Source of the DNA: Imbroritus primus | GTDB taxonomy: Bacteria > Pseudomonadota > Gammaproteobacteria > Burkholderiales > Burkholderiaceae | Reading direction: 5' to 3' | Assembly (NCBI RefSeq): GCF_964332355.1 | Contig: NZ_OZ201293.1 | Coordinates: 1,054,001-1,118,000, forward strand | DNA: 64,000 nt | Part shown: positions 24,808-33,775 of the stretch, piece after piece | How positions within the stretch are numbered: the first letter of the stretch is position 1 | How the letters are laid out: the number at the start of each line of letters is the position of its first letter | Translations under genes and position numbers: made by a program | The notes under the pieces: model-generated | What the model saw: only the letters and a program-made list of their open reading frames with translations | Told to the model about the DNA's origin: nothing | Databases searched by the model: none

Positions 24808-25952
24808 GTTCCGGCCAGCTCGTGGATACCAGCGGCGCACTCCGCCGCTTTCTTGCGCTGCTGCGCAAGGAAATGCGCCAGATGGTCCGCGACAGGAGCA
24901 ATCTGGCCGTCGGCCTGCTCCTGCCGATCGGGCTGATCCTGCTGTTCGGCTATGGCTTGTCATTCGATGTGGAGCACGCGCCGGTTGCTGTGGTGCTGGA
25001 AGACCGCTCACCAACCGCACGCATGGTGGCCGAGAGCCTGGATGGTTCGCGCTATCTTGCGCCCGTGCGCGTGGCTAGCATGGCCGAGGCGCATGCCTTG
25101 ATGCGTGCAGGCAAAGTGGACGGGATCGTGCGCATCCCGGTCGATTTTTCGCGTCGCTTCAATGCCGGCGAGGGCCGCGTCCAGTTGTTGCTCAATGGTG
25201 TCGATTCGACCTCGGCCGCCACCGTCGAAGGCTACGTGGCAGGGGCGGTCGCCACCCAGGCGCAGAAGCAGTCTGACCGCTCCGGCAACGACGCCCCGCT
25301 CGCGGGCAGTGTGGAAGTGGTGCAGCGGATGTGGTTCAACGAAGCAGGCGAGAGCCGCTGGTATCTGGTGCCGGGCCTGATTGTGCTGGTGCTCACGCTG
25401 ATCGGTGCGCTGCTGACGTCGTTGCTGATCGCGCGTGAATGGGAGCGCGGCACGCTGGAGTCACTGTTTGTCACGCCGGTGCGGCCCCTGGAGATCGTCC
25501 TGGCGAAAATTGCCCCGTATCTGCTGGTGGGCGCGGTCGACCTGGCGATGTGCCTGCTGGCCGCGCACTTTCTTTTCCATGTGCCCATGCGCGGTTCGCT
25601 TGCACTCGTCGTAGCTTCCTCGATGCTCTATCTCACGGTCTCGCTGCTGCTTGGCCTGTTCCTCTCGGGCGCCATGCGCAACCAGTTCCACGCGGGGCAG
25701 ATGGCTTCGCTGGTCAGCTTCATGCCTGCCCTGATGCTGTCTGGATTCGTATTCGATCTGCGCAACGTGCCGCTCGTCATCCAGGTGGTCAGCCAACTCC
25801 TGCCTGCCACGCACTTCATGGTGCTGATCAGGACGCTCTTTCTGGCAGGCGACCATTGGCCCACCATCCTGCGCAGCACCGTAGTCCTGAGCCTGTACGC
25901 CGTGGCGCTGGTCTTCGCTGCACGCGCCACGGTGCGCAAGACACTGGAGTGA
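24804..25952 (+). CDS. ABC-2 type permease (YbhS-like)
   Basis: A 382-residue ABC-2 permease. One N-terminal helix ('LAVGLLLPIGLILLFGYGL') is followed by a ~140-residue periplasmic domain and five C-terminal helices (from about 190), with the family's 'REWERGTLESLFVTPVRPLEIVLAKI' coupling segment. It overlaps the ATPase gene by ATGA. It probably forms a heterodimeric channel with the next gene. Relatives export drugs, cations or lipopolysaccharide-active compounds; the substrate is unknown. Confidence 0.92.
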   Translation: MSSGQLVDTSGALRRFLALLRKEMRQMVRDRSNLAVGLLLPIGLILLFGYGLSFDVEHAPVAVVLEDRSPTARMVAESLDGSRYLAPVRVASMAEAHALMRAGKVDGIVRIPVDFSRRFNAGEGRVQLLLNGVDSTSAATVEGYVAGAVATQAQKQSDRSGNDAPLAGSVEVVQRMWFNEAGESRWYLVPGLIVLVLTLIGALLTSLLIAREWERGTLESLFVTPVRPLEIVLAKIAPYLLVGAVDLAMCLLAAHFLFHVPMRGSLALVVASSMLYLTVSLLLGLFLSGAMRNQFHAGQMASLVSFMPALMLSGFVFDLRNVPLVIQVVSQLLPATHFMVLIRTLFLAGDHWPTILRSTVVLSLYAVALVFAARATVRKTLE

Positions 25953-25956
25953 GGCC

Positions 25957-27063
25957 ATGATCGCCACCATCGCCCGGATTGGCGCATTGATCCGCAAGGA
26001 GATCCTGACGCTGCTGAAGGAGCCCTCCAGCCGTGCGATCCTGTTCGTCCCCGTGCTTATGCAGTCCATGTTGTTCGGCTATGGCGCGACGTTCGACCTG
26101 ACCCATGTGCCATACGCGATCCTCGACCAGAGCCGCGGCGCCGCTTCCACCGAACTGTTGGCCCGGCTGGATGGCACGGGGGTGTTCGACCGCGTTGCGA
26201 CACTGACGTCGCCGACGCAGATTGCCCAGGTGATCGACGAGAATCGGGCCTTGCTCGTGCTGAGCGTGCCGGCCGACTTCGAGCAGCGTCTCAATGCCGG
26301 CGGGCGGGCGCCGCTGCAGGTGATCCTCGATGGCCGTAATTCCTCCACCGCCAGCGCTGCCGCGCGCTATGTCGGCGCCATCGTGGCCAGCTATAACGCC
26401 GCGTTGGCCGAAGGCGCGCCTGCGGTCAGCGTCGAGCGGCGCGCCTGGTTCAATCCGAATCTTGAGTCGCGCTGGAACCTCATGCCCGCGCTGATCGGTA
26501 CGCTTAGCATGTTGCAGACCTTGCTGATCGCGGCCTTATCAGTGGCGCGCGAGCGCGAGCATGGTACGTTCGACCAGTTGCTGGTTACTCCATTGACACC
26601 CCTGCAGATCATGGTCGGCAAAGCCATCCCGGCGATCCTGGTCGGCATGCTGCAGTCGACGCTCATTTTTCTCATCATCCGTTTCTGGTTCCAGATTCCG
26701 ATGAACGGGTCGGTCGGCCTGCTGTATCTGGGACTGCTGGTCTTTACCGGTGCGGCGGTGGGCATCGGGCTGTCGATTTCTGCCCTGTCGCTGAACATGC
26801 AGCAGGCCATGCTGTACATATCGCTGCTCATCATGCCGCTGACCATGCTGTCCGGCCTGATCACGCCGATCCGCAATATGCCGGAGGTATTGCAGATCGT
26901 CACCTACGTCAATCCGCTGCGCTTTGGCACCAGCATTGTCAGGCGCGTCTACCTGGAAGGCGCGGGCCTGGCCGATGTGGCGCTGGACTTTGTGCCACTG
27001 CTGGTGATCGGCGCCGTCACGCTGCCCCTTGCGGCCTGGCTGTTCCGTCACCGCCTTTCCTGA
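25957..27063 (+). CDS. ABC-2 type permease (YbhR-like)
   Basis: A 368-residue permease with the same layout as its upstream partner: helix 1 around 25-45, a large periplasmic domain, then five helices and the coupling segment 'REREHGTFDQLLVTPLTPLQIMVGKAIP'. GGAGTGAGG lies just before the ATG, four bases after the previous stop. It is the last gene of the four-gene efflux operon and convergent with nadE. Confidence 0.92.
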   Translation: MIATIARIGALIRKEILTLLKEPSSRAILFVPVLMQSMLFGYGATFDLTHVPYAILDQSRGAASTELLARLDGTGVFDRVATLTSPTQIAQVIDENRALLVLSVPADFEQRLNAGGRAPLQVILDGRNSSTASAAARYVGAIVASYNAALAEGAPAVSVERRAWFNPNLESRWNLMPALIGTLSMLQTLLIAALSVAREREHGTFDQLLVTPLTPLQIMVGKAIPAILVGMLQSTLIFLIIRFWFQIPMNGSVGLLYLGLLVFTGAAVGIGLSISALSLNMQQAMLYISLLIMPLTMLSGLITPIRNMPEVLQIVTYVNPLRFGTSIVRRVYLEGAGLADVALDFVPLLVIGAVTLPLAAWLFRHRLS

Positions 27064-27081
27064 GACGCGCCGTGCAGAGAG

Positions 27082-27110
27082 GCGCTGGCGGCGGTTTTCC
27101 GCGCCAGCGC
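27082..27110. terminator. Hairpin between convergent permease and nadE genes
   Basis: GCGCTGGCG (27082-27090) pairs perfectly with CGCCAGCGC (27102-27110) around an 11-base loop. No T-run follows on either strand, so it may serve as a weak bidirectional terminator or mRNA end. Confidence 0.45.
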
Positions 27111-27140
27111 GCATGTGCGTGCGTCACCCGGGAGGGTGTC

Positions 27141-27968
27141 CTAGACCGGCTCGGCTGGCAGGCTGCGCTTGTGGGCCGAGTTTCGATACGTCCGCAGGAT
27201 GATTTCCATGGCCTGCGGATCCACCGGCTTGCACTCCAGGAAATCGTCGATCTGCTCATAGGTCACGCCGAAGGCATCCTCGTCCGGCTTCAGCGGGGCG
27301 AGGGCTTCGAGGTCGGCGGTCGGCACCTTGAACACCAGTGAATCAGGCGCGCCCATCAATTGCGCCAGCTTGCGCACGCGCCGCTTGTTGAGCCCCGTGA
27401 GCGGCGTCAGGTCGGCCGCGCCATCCCCATGCTTGGTAAAGAAGCCCATCAGCGCCTCCGCTGCATGGTCGGTGCCGATCACCAGCCCATGGTGGGCGCC
27501 GGCGACCCCATACTGGGCAATCATGCGCTGGCGTGCCTTGATGTTGCCCATCACGAAATCCTCGTGCTTCTCGTCACGGAAGGCCACGTCCGCCTGCTTC
27601 AGCGCGGCCAGCATGCCGTCGGCCGCGGGTTTGATATTGACGGTTACGAGGCGGTCGGGACGGATCACCTCGAGGCACTGCTGCGCCTCGGCTTCGTCCT
27701 TCTGCACGCCGTAGGGCAGGCGCATGGCATAGAAGGTTGCATCGTAGCCCTGGTGGCGGGCACGCTCCACGGCGCGCTGGGCAAGGCAGCCTGCGGTCAG
27801 CGAATCCACGCCGCCGCTGATGCCGAGCACATACGAACGCATGCCGGCGCGTACCAGGTAGTCGGTCAGGAAGGCAATGCGCCGCTCGATTTCCTGTTCC
27901 GGATGAAAGTCCGCCGAGACCTTCAGCGCAGCGGCAATGGTCTGTTGCGGAGTCTGGGACGTCGACAT
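27141..27968 (-). CDS. nadE: Ammonia-dependent NAD+ synthetase
   Basis: A 275-residue NadE, the same length as the E. coli enzyme. It amidates nicotinic acid adenine dinucleotide with ammonia and ATP, the last step of NAD synthesis. The PP-loop is 'LGISGGVDSLTAGCLAQ' (about 49-65). Downstream are 'ERARHQGYDATFYAMRLPYGVQ', 'GTDHAAEALMGFFTKHGDGAADL' and 'LNKRRVRKLAQLMG'. There is no glutaminase domain, so ammonia is the nitrogen source. AGAGGA sits about nine bases before the ATG. Monocistronic. Confidence 0.96.
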   Translation of the reverse strand: MSTSQTPQQTIAAALKVSADFHPEQEIERRIAFLTDYLVRAGMRSYVLGISGGVDSLTAGCLAQRAVERARHQGYDATFYAMRLPYGVQKDEAEAQQCLEVIRPDRLVTVNIKPAADGMLAALKQADVAFRDEKHEDFVMGNIKARQRMIAQYGVAGAHHGLVIGTDHAAEALMGFFTKHGDGAADLTPLTGLNKRRVRKLAQLMGAPDSLVFKVPTADLEALAPLKPDEDAFGVTYEQIDDFLECKPVDPQAMEIILRTYRNSAHKRSLPAEPV

Positions 27969-28418
27969 GGCAGGGCAATCCTCTGAAAAGTGAAAGGCGG
28001 AACGGGGGCGTACACAGCGGACACGCGGGCTGGGGCCCGCATACCGGTACAGCTCACAGCAGCATGCATATTTTGCGCCAGGCGGCGCCGCGTGACCAGT
28101 GCGGCGCACGTCGTCGTCTATCGCTCGGGCAGGGCCGCAGCGACGCGGCCATGATAACGGGCCATGGCAGGACGGGAGCCGCCGGGCTCGCCGCTGTCAG
28201 CCGTGCCGCCTATATTGAACGGTCGGGGCCGGGCCATCCCTCCCGTTTGGGTCGTATATCGATCACTTTGTTGTGGTGCAAAAAATTAGACGATATGTAT
28301 CGTTTTTTTGTATTTTCATGTTGACCTTTTACGAGGAAGGACCTAAAGTTCTAACCAATCCCGATTACCGGTACTTAATGTTCCGGATTCGTGAGTAATT
28401 CCACCTAGGAGATACGAG
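27969..28418. other. 450-bp control region between nadE and xsc
   Basis: No supported gene. The half near nadE is GC-rich and holds its promoter, not pinpointed. The half near xsc becomes AT-rich and contains the dyad ACGATA-TG-TATCGT (28290-28303), a T7 run and the promoter listed separately. A short open reading at 28064-28324 lacks a ribosome site and looks accidental. Confidence 0.45.
28321..28349 (+). promoter_or_regulatory. Candidate sigma-70 promoter of xsc
   Basis: TTGACC (28321-28326), 17-bp spacer, TAAAGT (28344-28349), giving a leader of about 60 bases before xsc. The dyad ACGATA-N2-TATCGT ends 18 bp upstream of the -35 and could bind an activator. Confidence 0.45.
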
Positions 28419-30218
28419 ATGTCCGATCCCAAGAATCGCAGCGTCGTCAAAGGCGTGCAAAAGATGACCCCGTCCGAAGCCTTCGTCGAAACGATGGTCG
28501 CCAATGGCGTGACCGAAATGTTCGGCATCATGGGCTCGGCCTTCATGGACGCCATGGATATTTTTGCGCCGGCCGGCATCCGTCTGATCCCGGTGGTGCA
28601 CGAGCAAGGTGCGGCGCATATGGCTGACGGCTATGCCCGCGCCAGCGGCCGCCATGGTGTGACGATCGGCCAGAACGGCCCCGGCATCAGTAACTGCGTG
28701 ACCGCCATCGCAGCCGCTTACTGGGCACACAGCCCGGTGGTGATCATCACCCCAGAAACCGGCACCATGGGCATGGGCCTCGGTGGCTTCCAGGAAGCCA
28801 ACCAGCTGCCGATGTTCCAGGAATTCACGAAGTACCAGGGTCACGTCAACAACCCGAAGCGCATGGCCGAATACACGGCACGCTGCTTCGACCGCGCGAT
28901 GTCCGAGTGCGGCCCGACCCAGCTGAACATTCCGCGTGACTACTTCTACGGCGAGATCGAATGCGAGATCCCGAAGCCGATGCGCGTCGAGCGCGGTGCT
29001 GGCGGTGAGCAGTCGCTGCAGGCCGCAGCCGATCTGCTTTCCACCGCCAAGTTCCCGGTCATCCTGGCTGGTGGCGGTGTGGTGATGGGCAATGCCGTGG
29101 AAGAGTGCAAGGCCCTGGCCGAGCGCCTCGGCGCCCCGGTGGTGACTGGCTACCTGCGTAACGATGCCTTCCCCGCCAGCCATCCGCTGTGGGCCGGTCC
29201 GCTGGGCTACCAGGGTTCGAAGGCGGCGATGAAGCTGATCGCCCAGGCCGACGTCGTGATCGCGCTGGGTTCGCGCATGGGCCCGTTCGGCACGTTGCCG
29301 CAGCACGGTATGGACTACTGGCCGAAGGAAGCCAAGATCATCCAGGTCGAAGCCGACCATACCAACCTGGGTCTCGTGAAGAAGATCTCGGTCGGTATCC
29401 ATGGTGATGCCAAGGCGACCGCTGCTGAACTGAGCAAGCGCCTGGCTGGCAAGACCCTGGCCTGCGACGCGACCAAGGATGCGCGTGCCCAGACCATCAA
29501 GGCCGAGAAGGACGCGTGGGAGAAGGAGCTGACGGAATGGACGCACGAGCGCGATCCGTACAGCCTCGACATGATCGAAGAAGCCAAGAAGGAAGGCGGC
29601 AAGTTCCTGCATCCGCGCCAGGTGCTGCGCGAGCTCGAAAAAGCCATGCCGCCGCGCGTCATGGTGTCGACCGACATCGGTAACATCAACTCGGTCGCCA
29701 ACAGCTACCTGCGCTTCGAAGAGCCGCGCAGCTTCTTCGCGCCGATGAGCTTCGGTAACTGCGGCTATGCCCTGCCGACCATCATCGGTGCCAAGTGCGC
29801 CTCCCCGGACCGTCCGGCCATCGCCTACGCCGGTGACGGCGCCTGGGCCATGAGCATGGTCGAAATCATGACCGCCGTGCGCCACAACATCCCGGTGACG
29901 GCAGTGGTGTTCCACAACCGCCAGTGGGGTGCGGAGAAGAAGAACCAGGTGGACTTCTACAACCGCCGCTTCGTGGCAGGCGAACTCGAAAACCCGAGCT
30001 TCGCTGAAATCGCCCGCACCATGGGCGCAGAAGGTATCACCGTCGACACGCTGGAAGATGTTGGTCCGGCCCTGAAGAAGGCTATCGACATGCAGATGAA
30101 CGAAGGCAAGACCTGCGTCATCGAAATCATGTGCACGCGCGAACTGGGCGACCCGTTCCGCCGTGACGCACTGTCGAAGCCGGTGCGCTTCCTGGACAAG
30201 TACAAGGACTACGTCTGA
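28419..30218 (+). CDS. xsc: Sulfoacetaldehyde acetyltransferase
   Basis: A 599-residue thiamine-diphosphate enzyme that converts sulfoacetaldehyde plus phosphate into acetyl phosphate and sulfite, the desulfonation step for taurine, isethionate and related C2 sulfonates. The conserved Glu62 lies in 'VVHEQGAAHMADGYARA', and the TPP-binding 'GDGAWAMSMVEIMTAV' begins near 472, followed by 'NRQWGAEKKNQVDFYN'. The 'FGIMGSAFMDAMDIF' N-terminus is diagnostic of Xsc against acetolactate synthases. A TAGGAG lies seven bases upstream. No phosphotransacetylase, taurine pathway gene or sulfite exporter is adjacent, so it acts with genes elsewhere. Confidence 0.93.
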   Translation: MSDPKNRSVVKGVQKMTPSEAFVETMVANGVTEMFGIMGSAFMDAMDIFAPAGIRLIPVVHEQGAAHMADGYARASGRHGVTIGQNGPGISNCVTAIAAAYWAHSPVVIITPETGTMGMGLGGFQEANQLPMFQEFTKYQGHVNNPKRMAEYTARCFDRAMSECGPTQLNIPRDYFYGEIECEIPKPMRVERGAGGEQSLQAAADLLSTAKFPVILAGGGVVMGNAVEECKALAERLGAPVVTGYLRNDAFPASHPLWAGPLGYQGSKAAMKLIAQADVVIALGSRMGPFGTLPQHGMDYWPKEAKIIQVEADHTNLGLVKKISVGIHGDAKATAAELSKRLAGKTLACDATKDARAQTIKAEKDAWEKELTEWTHERDPYSLDMIEEAKKEGGKFLHPRQVLRELEKAMPPRVMVSTDIGNINSVANSYLRFEEPRSFFAPMSFGNCGYALPTIIGAKCASPDRPAIAYAGDGAWAMSMVEIMTAVRHNIPVTAVVFHNRQWGAEKKNQVDFYNRRFVAGELENPSFAEIARTMGAEGITVDTLEDVGPALKKAIDMQMNEGKTCVIEIMCTRELGDPFRRDALSKPVRFLDKYKDYV

Positions 30219-30263
30219 TCTTGGCCAGACGGCTGGCGGGTTTGCCCGCCAGTCGGCAGCAAC

Positions 30264-30298
30264 AAAAAAGCAGGAAGGGAAACCTTCCTGCTTTTTTT
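30264..30298 (+). terminator. Rho-independent terminator of xsc
   Basis: GCAGGAAGG (30270-30278), loop GAAA and CCTTCCTGC (30283-30291), flanked by A6 and T7. Symmetric, so it can also end the leftward CobST-like operon. A second GC-rich hairpin (CTGGCGGG/CCCGCCAG, 30233-30252) lies just upstream. Confidence 0.92.
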
Positions 30299-30336
30299 GT
30301 GCTCGTTCCTGGCAGCGCGATGCCAGTCAGGCGGAC

Positions 30337-32067
30337 TTAGTGCCGGTGCCGCCCGGCGATGAGCTGCACGATCTCGTAGAACAGGGGATTGTCGAGCGAC
30401 TTGCTCAGGTCGATGGCCAGGTTGCGCCGGTAGAACGGACTCAGGTCGAGGCCGACGCCAAGGCCGAGGATTTCCACGCCGCCGTGCTGTTCCTGCTCGG
30501 CCACCACCTGCTTGAGGTGATTGTCGAGATAGAACACGTCGTTGGCCTGGTTGGTCGCACCATCCATCGGACACCCGTCGGAAATGACGATCAGGATGCG
30601 CCGGTTCTCGCTGCGCGCGCGCAGCCGGTTGCAGGCCCACTGGACGGCCTCGCCGTCGATGCCCTCGCGGAACAGGTCTGCCTTGAACAGTGCCGCGATG
30701 TCGGTCCGGGCGCGCCGCCAACTGCGGTCGGCGTCCTTGAAGACCATGTGGCATACCTCGTTGAGCCGGCCCGGATTGGGCGGCTGGCGATGCTTGAGCC
30801 AGTCATTGCGGGCGCGTCCGCCATTCCATGCCCCGGTGGTGAAACCGAGGATCTCGGTAGTCACGCCGATCGATTCGAGTGCGCGTGTCAGGATATCGAC
30901 GAGCACGGCCACTGGTTCAATATGCGCCTTCATCGAGCCCGAACAGTCGAGCAGGAAGGTCACGGCGCAGTCGGCCAGCGGCTTGTACTGCTCCAGGCGA
31001 AACAGGCGGCGCTCGGCTGGCGAACTGATCAGCTGCGCCAGGCGCCGGCCGTCGATATAGCCTTCTTCTTCGCCGAAGGTCCAGTCGTCGCGCTGCGGAA
31101 TGGCCAGCACGGTGCGCAGCATGCGCGCCAGCCGGCCCTGGTTGATGCCCTGTTCACCGATGCGCTTGTCGAGCCGCTCGCGATACTCGCGCAGCAGCGC
31201 GGCCCGCACCAGCGAGGCGGCGTTGACCTCCACGTCGTAGCGGGTGGTGTACACGCGGTAGCCCTGTTCGGCATCTTCAAATGCCTTGCTGGTGCCGGTG
31301 GTCGCGGCGGTGATGCCGTCGCTTTCCTCGCTGTCGAAATCGAGCAGCAGGGAAAATGCGCTTAGCGCTTCTTCTTCCTCCTGCTTGTCGTCCTCGCCCG
31401 ATTCCGCTGTGGCGTCGCGCATCATCTCCGCGACGAGGCGGGCAATCTCCAGTGCATGCGGGATATATGCCGCCTGGTCGAGGCGGTTGCGGCGCAGGCC
31501 TGCGAGCGGCGTGCCGACGCGTTCGGCGATGCCGGCGCGCGTGGCCTCCATCATGTCCTCGGTTTCCTCGAGTACCGGCTTGCCGGTCACACGGGCCCAG
31601 CAGATCTGGGCAATGGTGTAGAGCAGCAGGCCAAGATGGCTGTCGGTGAGGCCCGAATGGTGGAACTGGCGTGACCAGTCCTCGAAGCGTTCCTGCAGGT
31701 TGTGCGCCATGCCGGGCATGGTGTCCGGCACCATGGCTTCCACACGGATCTGCTCGAGTAGTTCGAAGATCAACCGTTCGACCGGATCCTCCGGGCTCAG
31801 GCGTGCATGCAGGTCCGCATTGGAATGCGCGAGCCGCAACGCCACGGCGTCGCTGACGGCGCGGTAGGCGGCAAAACCATGGGTTTCCGGCGTCACGCGC
31901 AGGTGCGGTGCATGCACGGGCAGGGCGCGTACGCCCTTGTGCAGCCGCCGTCCGCGGTAGTGCAGGTCCGGGTCGCCGGTCAGCGCCCGCAGGGCCGCGG
32001 CGCACAGCTCCTCGACCTGCTGCTGGCGGCGGGTCTGGGCTTGCACCGTGGCTGGCGTGTCGTTCAC
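30337..32067 (-). CDS. CobT-like VWA-domain protein
   Basis: A 576-residue protein of the CobT (aerobic cobaltochelatase subunit) type. The N-terminal alpha-helical part contains 'HLRVTPETHGFAAYRAVSDAVALRLAHSN'. A central acidic stretch (about 215-250, 'GEDDKQEEEE') is followed by a C-terminal von Willebrand A domain with MIDAS 'LLDCSGSMK' and 'VISDGCPMDGATNQAND'. CobT works with the AAA+ protein CobS to drive CobN in cobalt insertion (family knowledge). It overlaps the CobS-like gene by ATGA. No cobN or other cobalamin gene is nearby, so a different client is possible. Confidence 0.85.
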   Translation of the reverse strand: MNDTPATVQAQTRRQQQVEELCAAALRALTGDPDLHYRGRRLHKGVRALPVHAPHLRVTPETHGFAAYRAVSDAVALRLAHSNADLHARLSPEDPVERLIFELLEQIRVEAMVPDTMPGMAHNLQERFEDWSRQFHHSGLTDSHLGLLLYTIAQICWARVTGKPVLEETEDMMEATRAGIAERVGTPLAGLRRNRLDQAAYIPHALEIARLVAEMMRDATAESGEDDKQEEEEALSAFSLLLDFDSEESDGITAATTGTSKAFEDAEQGYRVYTTRYDVEVNAASLVRAALLREYRERLDKRIGEQGINQGRLARMLRTVLAIPQRDDWTFGEEEGYIDGRRLAQLISSPAERRLFRLEQYKPLADCAVTFLLDCSGSMKAHIEPVAVLVDILTRALESIGVTTEILGFTTGAWNGGRARNDWLKHRQPPNPGRLNEVCHMVFKDADRSWRRARTDIAALFKADLFREGIDGEAVQWACNRLRARSENRRILIVISDGCPMDGATNQANDVFYLDNHLKQVVAEQEQHGGVEILGLGVGLDLSPFYRRNLAIDLSKSLDNPLFYEIVQLIAGRHRH

Positions 32068-33044
32068 GCGGTCTCTCCACCGTGGATGAACGATTCCTCC
32101 AGTTCGGTGCCGAAGCAGCGCTGGAAATATTCGGCGACGATGGGGCGCTCGGCCTCGTCACACTTGTTGAGGAACGACAGGCGGAACGCCACGGACGGGT
32201 TGCGGAAAATCTCGCAATTCTCCGCCCAGGTGATCACGGTGCGCGGCGACATCAGCGTCGACAGATCCCCAGCGGCAAAGCCCTTGCGGGTGAGGTCGGC
32301 CACGGCCACCATCGCGGCGATCAGCTTGCGGCCCTTTTCGTTGTCCTTGCCCGGCACGCGCGCCAGTACGATGGCGATTTCCTCTTCGGCCGGCAGATAG
32401 TTCAGCGAGGCAACGATGTTCCAGCGGTCGATCTGCGCGTGGTTCAGCACCTGCGTGCCGTGGTACATGCCGGTGGCATTGCCCAGGCCCACAGTGTTGG
32501 AGGTGGCGAAGAGGCGGAAATAGGGGTGCGGACGGATCACGCGGTTCTGGTCGAGCAAGGTGAACTTGCCGTCCCGTTCCAGAATACGCTGGATCACGAA
32601 CATCACGTCCGGCCGGCCCGCATCGTACTCGTCGAAGATCAGCGCGACGGGCCGTTGCAGGGCCCACGGCACGATGCCTTCCTGGAATTCCGTCACCTGC
32701 AGGCCCTCGCGGATCACGATGGTGTCTTTGCCCACCAGGTCAAGCCGGCTGATATGGCCGTCGAGGTTGACGCGTACGCATGGCCAGTTCAGGCGCGCCG
32801 CCACCTGTTCGATATGGGTCGATTTGCCGGTGCCGTGCAGGCCCTGCACCATCACGCGCCGGTCCCGCGAAAAGCCGGCCAGGATGGCCAGCGTCACATC
32901 CGGATTGAAACGGTAGGCCGAGTCGATTTCCGGAACGTGATCGTCCCGTTCGCTGAATGCCGGCACCATCAGGTCGGAGTCGATGCCGAACAGGGTGCGC
33001 ACCGAAACCATCTGGTCGGGCTTGGCTAGTGTGGATTCTGTCAC
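32064..33044 (-). CDS. CobS-like MoxR-type AAA+ ATPase
   Basis: A 326-residue AAA+ protein, the usual CobS length. Walker A is 'GLHGTGKST', Walker B 'LIFDEYDAG', and sensor-1 'LFATSNTVG'. 'VPEIDSAYRFNPDVTLAILAGF' near the N-terminus is typical of CobS. The start is GTG 33044 because GAGGAG lies seven bases upstream; no ATG fits. The chaperone-like ATPase powers a partner through the VWA subunit encoded by the coupled downstream gene. Target: CobN elsewhere in the genome, or another protein (open). Confidence 0.87.
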   Translation of the reverse strand: MTESTLAKPDQMVSVRTLFGIDSDLMVPAFSERDDHVPEIDSAYRFNPDVTLAILAGFSRDRRVMVQGLHGTGKSTHIEQVAARLNWPCVRVNLDGHISRLDLVGKDTIVIREGLQVTEFQEGIVPWALQRPVALIFDEYDAGRPDVMFVIQRILERDGKFTLLDQNRVIRPHPYFRLFATSNTVGLGNATGMYHGTQVLNHAQIDRWNIVASLNYLPAEEEIAIVLARVPGKDNEKGRKLIAAMVAVADLTRKGFAAGDLSTLMSPRTVITWAENCEIFRNPSVAFRLSFLNKCDEAERPIVAEYFQRCFGTELEESFIHGGETA

Positions 33045-33084
33045 GGTAGTCTCCTCGGGGCAGGCGCTGCGGATGCGTGTTTCA

Positions 33085-33113
33085 AGAATACGCGATTTTA
33101 AAATACGAAACAA
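33085..33113 (-). promoter_or_regulatory. Promoter of the CobST-like operon
   Basis: Minus strand: TTGTTT (-35, 33113-33108), 17-bp spacer, TATTCT (-10, 33090-33085), about 40 bases before the GTG. An inverted TACGA/TCGTA element (33104-33119) covers the -35. The surrounding block is sharply AT-rich. Confidence 0.55.
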
Positions 33114-33343
33114 ATCGTACCATTTTTTGTAACGACGTGTTGAGGTTTGTGCAATCGCGCAACGACTCGCCCGTCCGGCGCAGAAAAGCCTTCTGGTGTG
33201 ATTCCTATGCCGCCTGATGAGCGTCCACGGCGCGGCCATCACGCTTGCGGGATTCCCCAGCGGAGTACCGGCGTTCAGCCGGTATTGCGCGAAAGGCACG
33301 GGCCTGCCTCGCGTCACGTGGTAACGCTCGCTGCGGATATGCA

Positions 33344-33366
33344 ACGGGCCGGTCTGGCCGGCCCGT
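33344..33366 (-). terminator. GC-rich hairpin after the DUF1059 gene
   Basis: ACGGGCCGG/CCGGCCCGT with a five-base loop, 17 bp beyond the DUF1059 stop on the minus strand. There is no T-run. The remaining space to the CobST promoter (33120-33343) shows nothing recognisable. Confidence 0.45.
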
Positions 33367-33383
33367 GCCATGCAGTACGCGGA

Positions 33384-33587
33384 TCAGGTCGACGCACCGC
33401 TGGTTGCCTCGGTCTTGAACATGGTGCGCAGCTGCTGCCTCAGTTCCGGGGAATCGACGTGGTGATGAACGGAGACAGCATGCTGGACAGCTGCTTCCAG
33501 CAATTCATCCGCGCTGTCGGCGCTGATGGAAACAGTACAGCCAGCCTCGCTGGGATATCCCCGGCAGTCGATGGTGTGACGTGACAT
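33384..33587 (-). CDS. DUF1059 small protein
   Basis: A 67-residue protein with the complete DUF1059 pattern: 'SRHTIDCRGYPSEAGCTVSISADSADELLEAAVQHAVSVHHH' then 'PELRQQLRTMF'. Two Cys and several His suggest metal or redox sensitivity, but the family has no known function. ATG 33587 is set by a GGAGG six bases upstream. It is monocistronic between the CobST unit and the cobalamin-binding regulator. Confidence 0.82.
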   Translation of the reverse strand: MSRHTIDCRGYPSEAGCTVSISADSADELLEAAVQHAVSVHHHVDSPELRQQLRTMFKTEATSGAST

Positions 33588-33775
33588 GGCCAACCTCCTT
33601 GCGGCGATTGACAGGTTCGAACCGCCCGTGCGGGGCGGGCCCGCCGCTGGTCAGGCGGCCTGTACTCAATATAGTGCAGGCGCAAGGGACGCGAGGCGAA
33701 GAACCATCGATGTGCAGGACCACCGAAGCGCAGCGCTGGATGCACGTCGTCCAGCTTGTAGTGCACGCCTGCGGT

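Noticed and set aside
28064..28324. 86-codon open reading upstream of xsc
   Set aside because: No ribosome site, crosses the xsc promoter region and has abrupt composition change; judged accidental.
28365..29915. Minus-strand open reading opposite xsc
   Set aside because: His-rich nonsense composition, fully covered by Xsc on the other strand.
33600..33620. GGTTCGAACC palindrome resembling a tRNA T-loop
   Set aside because: No acceptor, D or anticodon arms could be folded around it on either strand.
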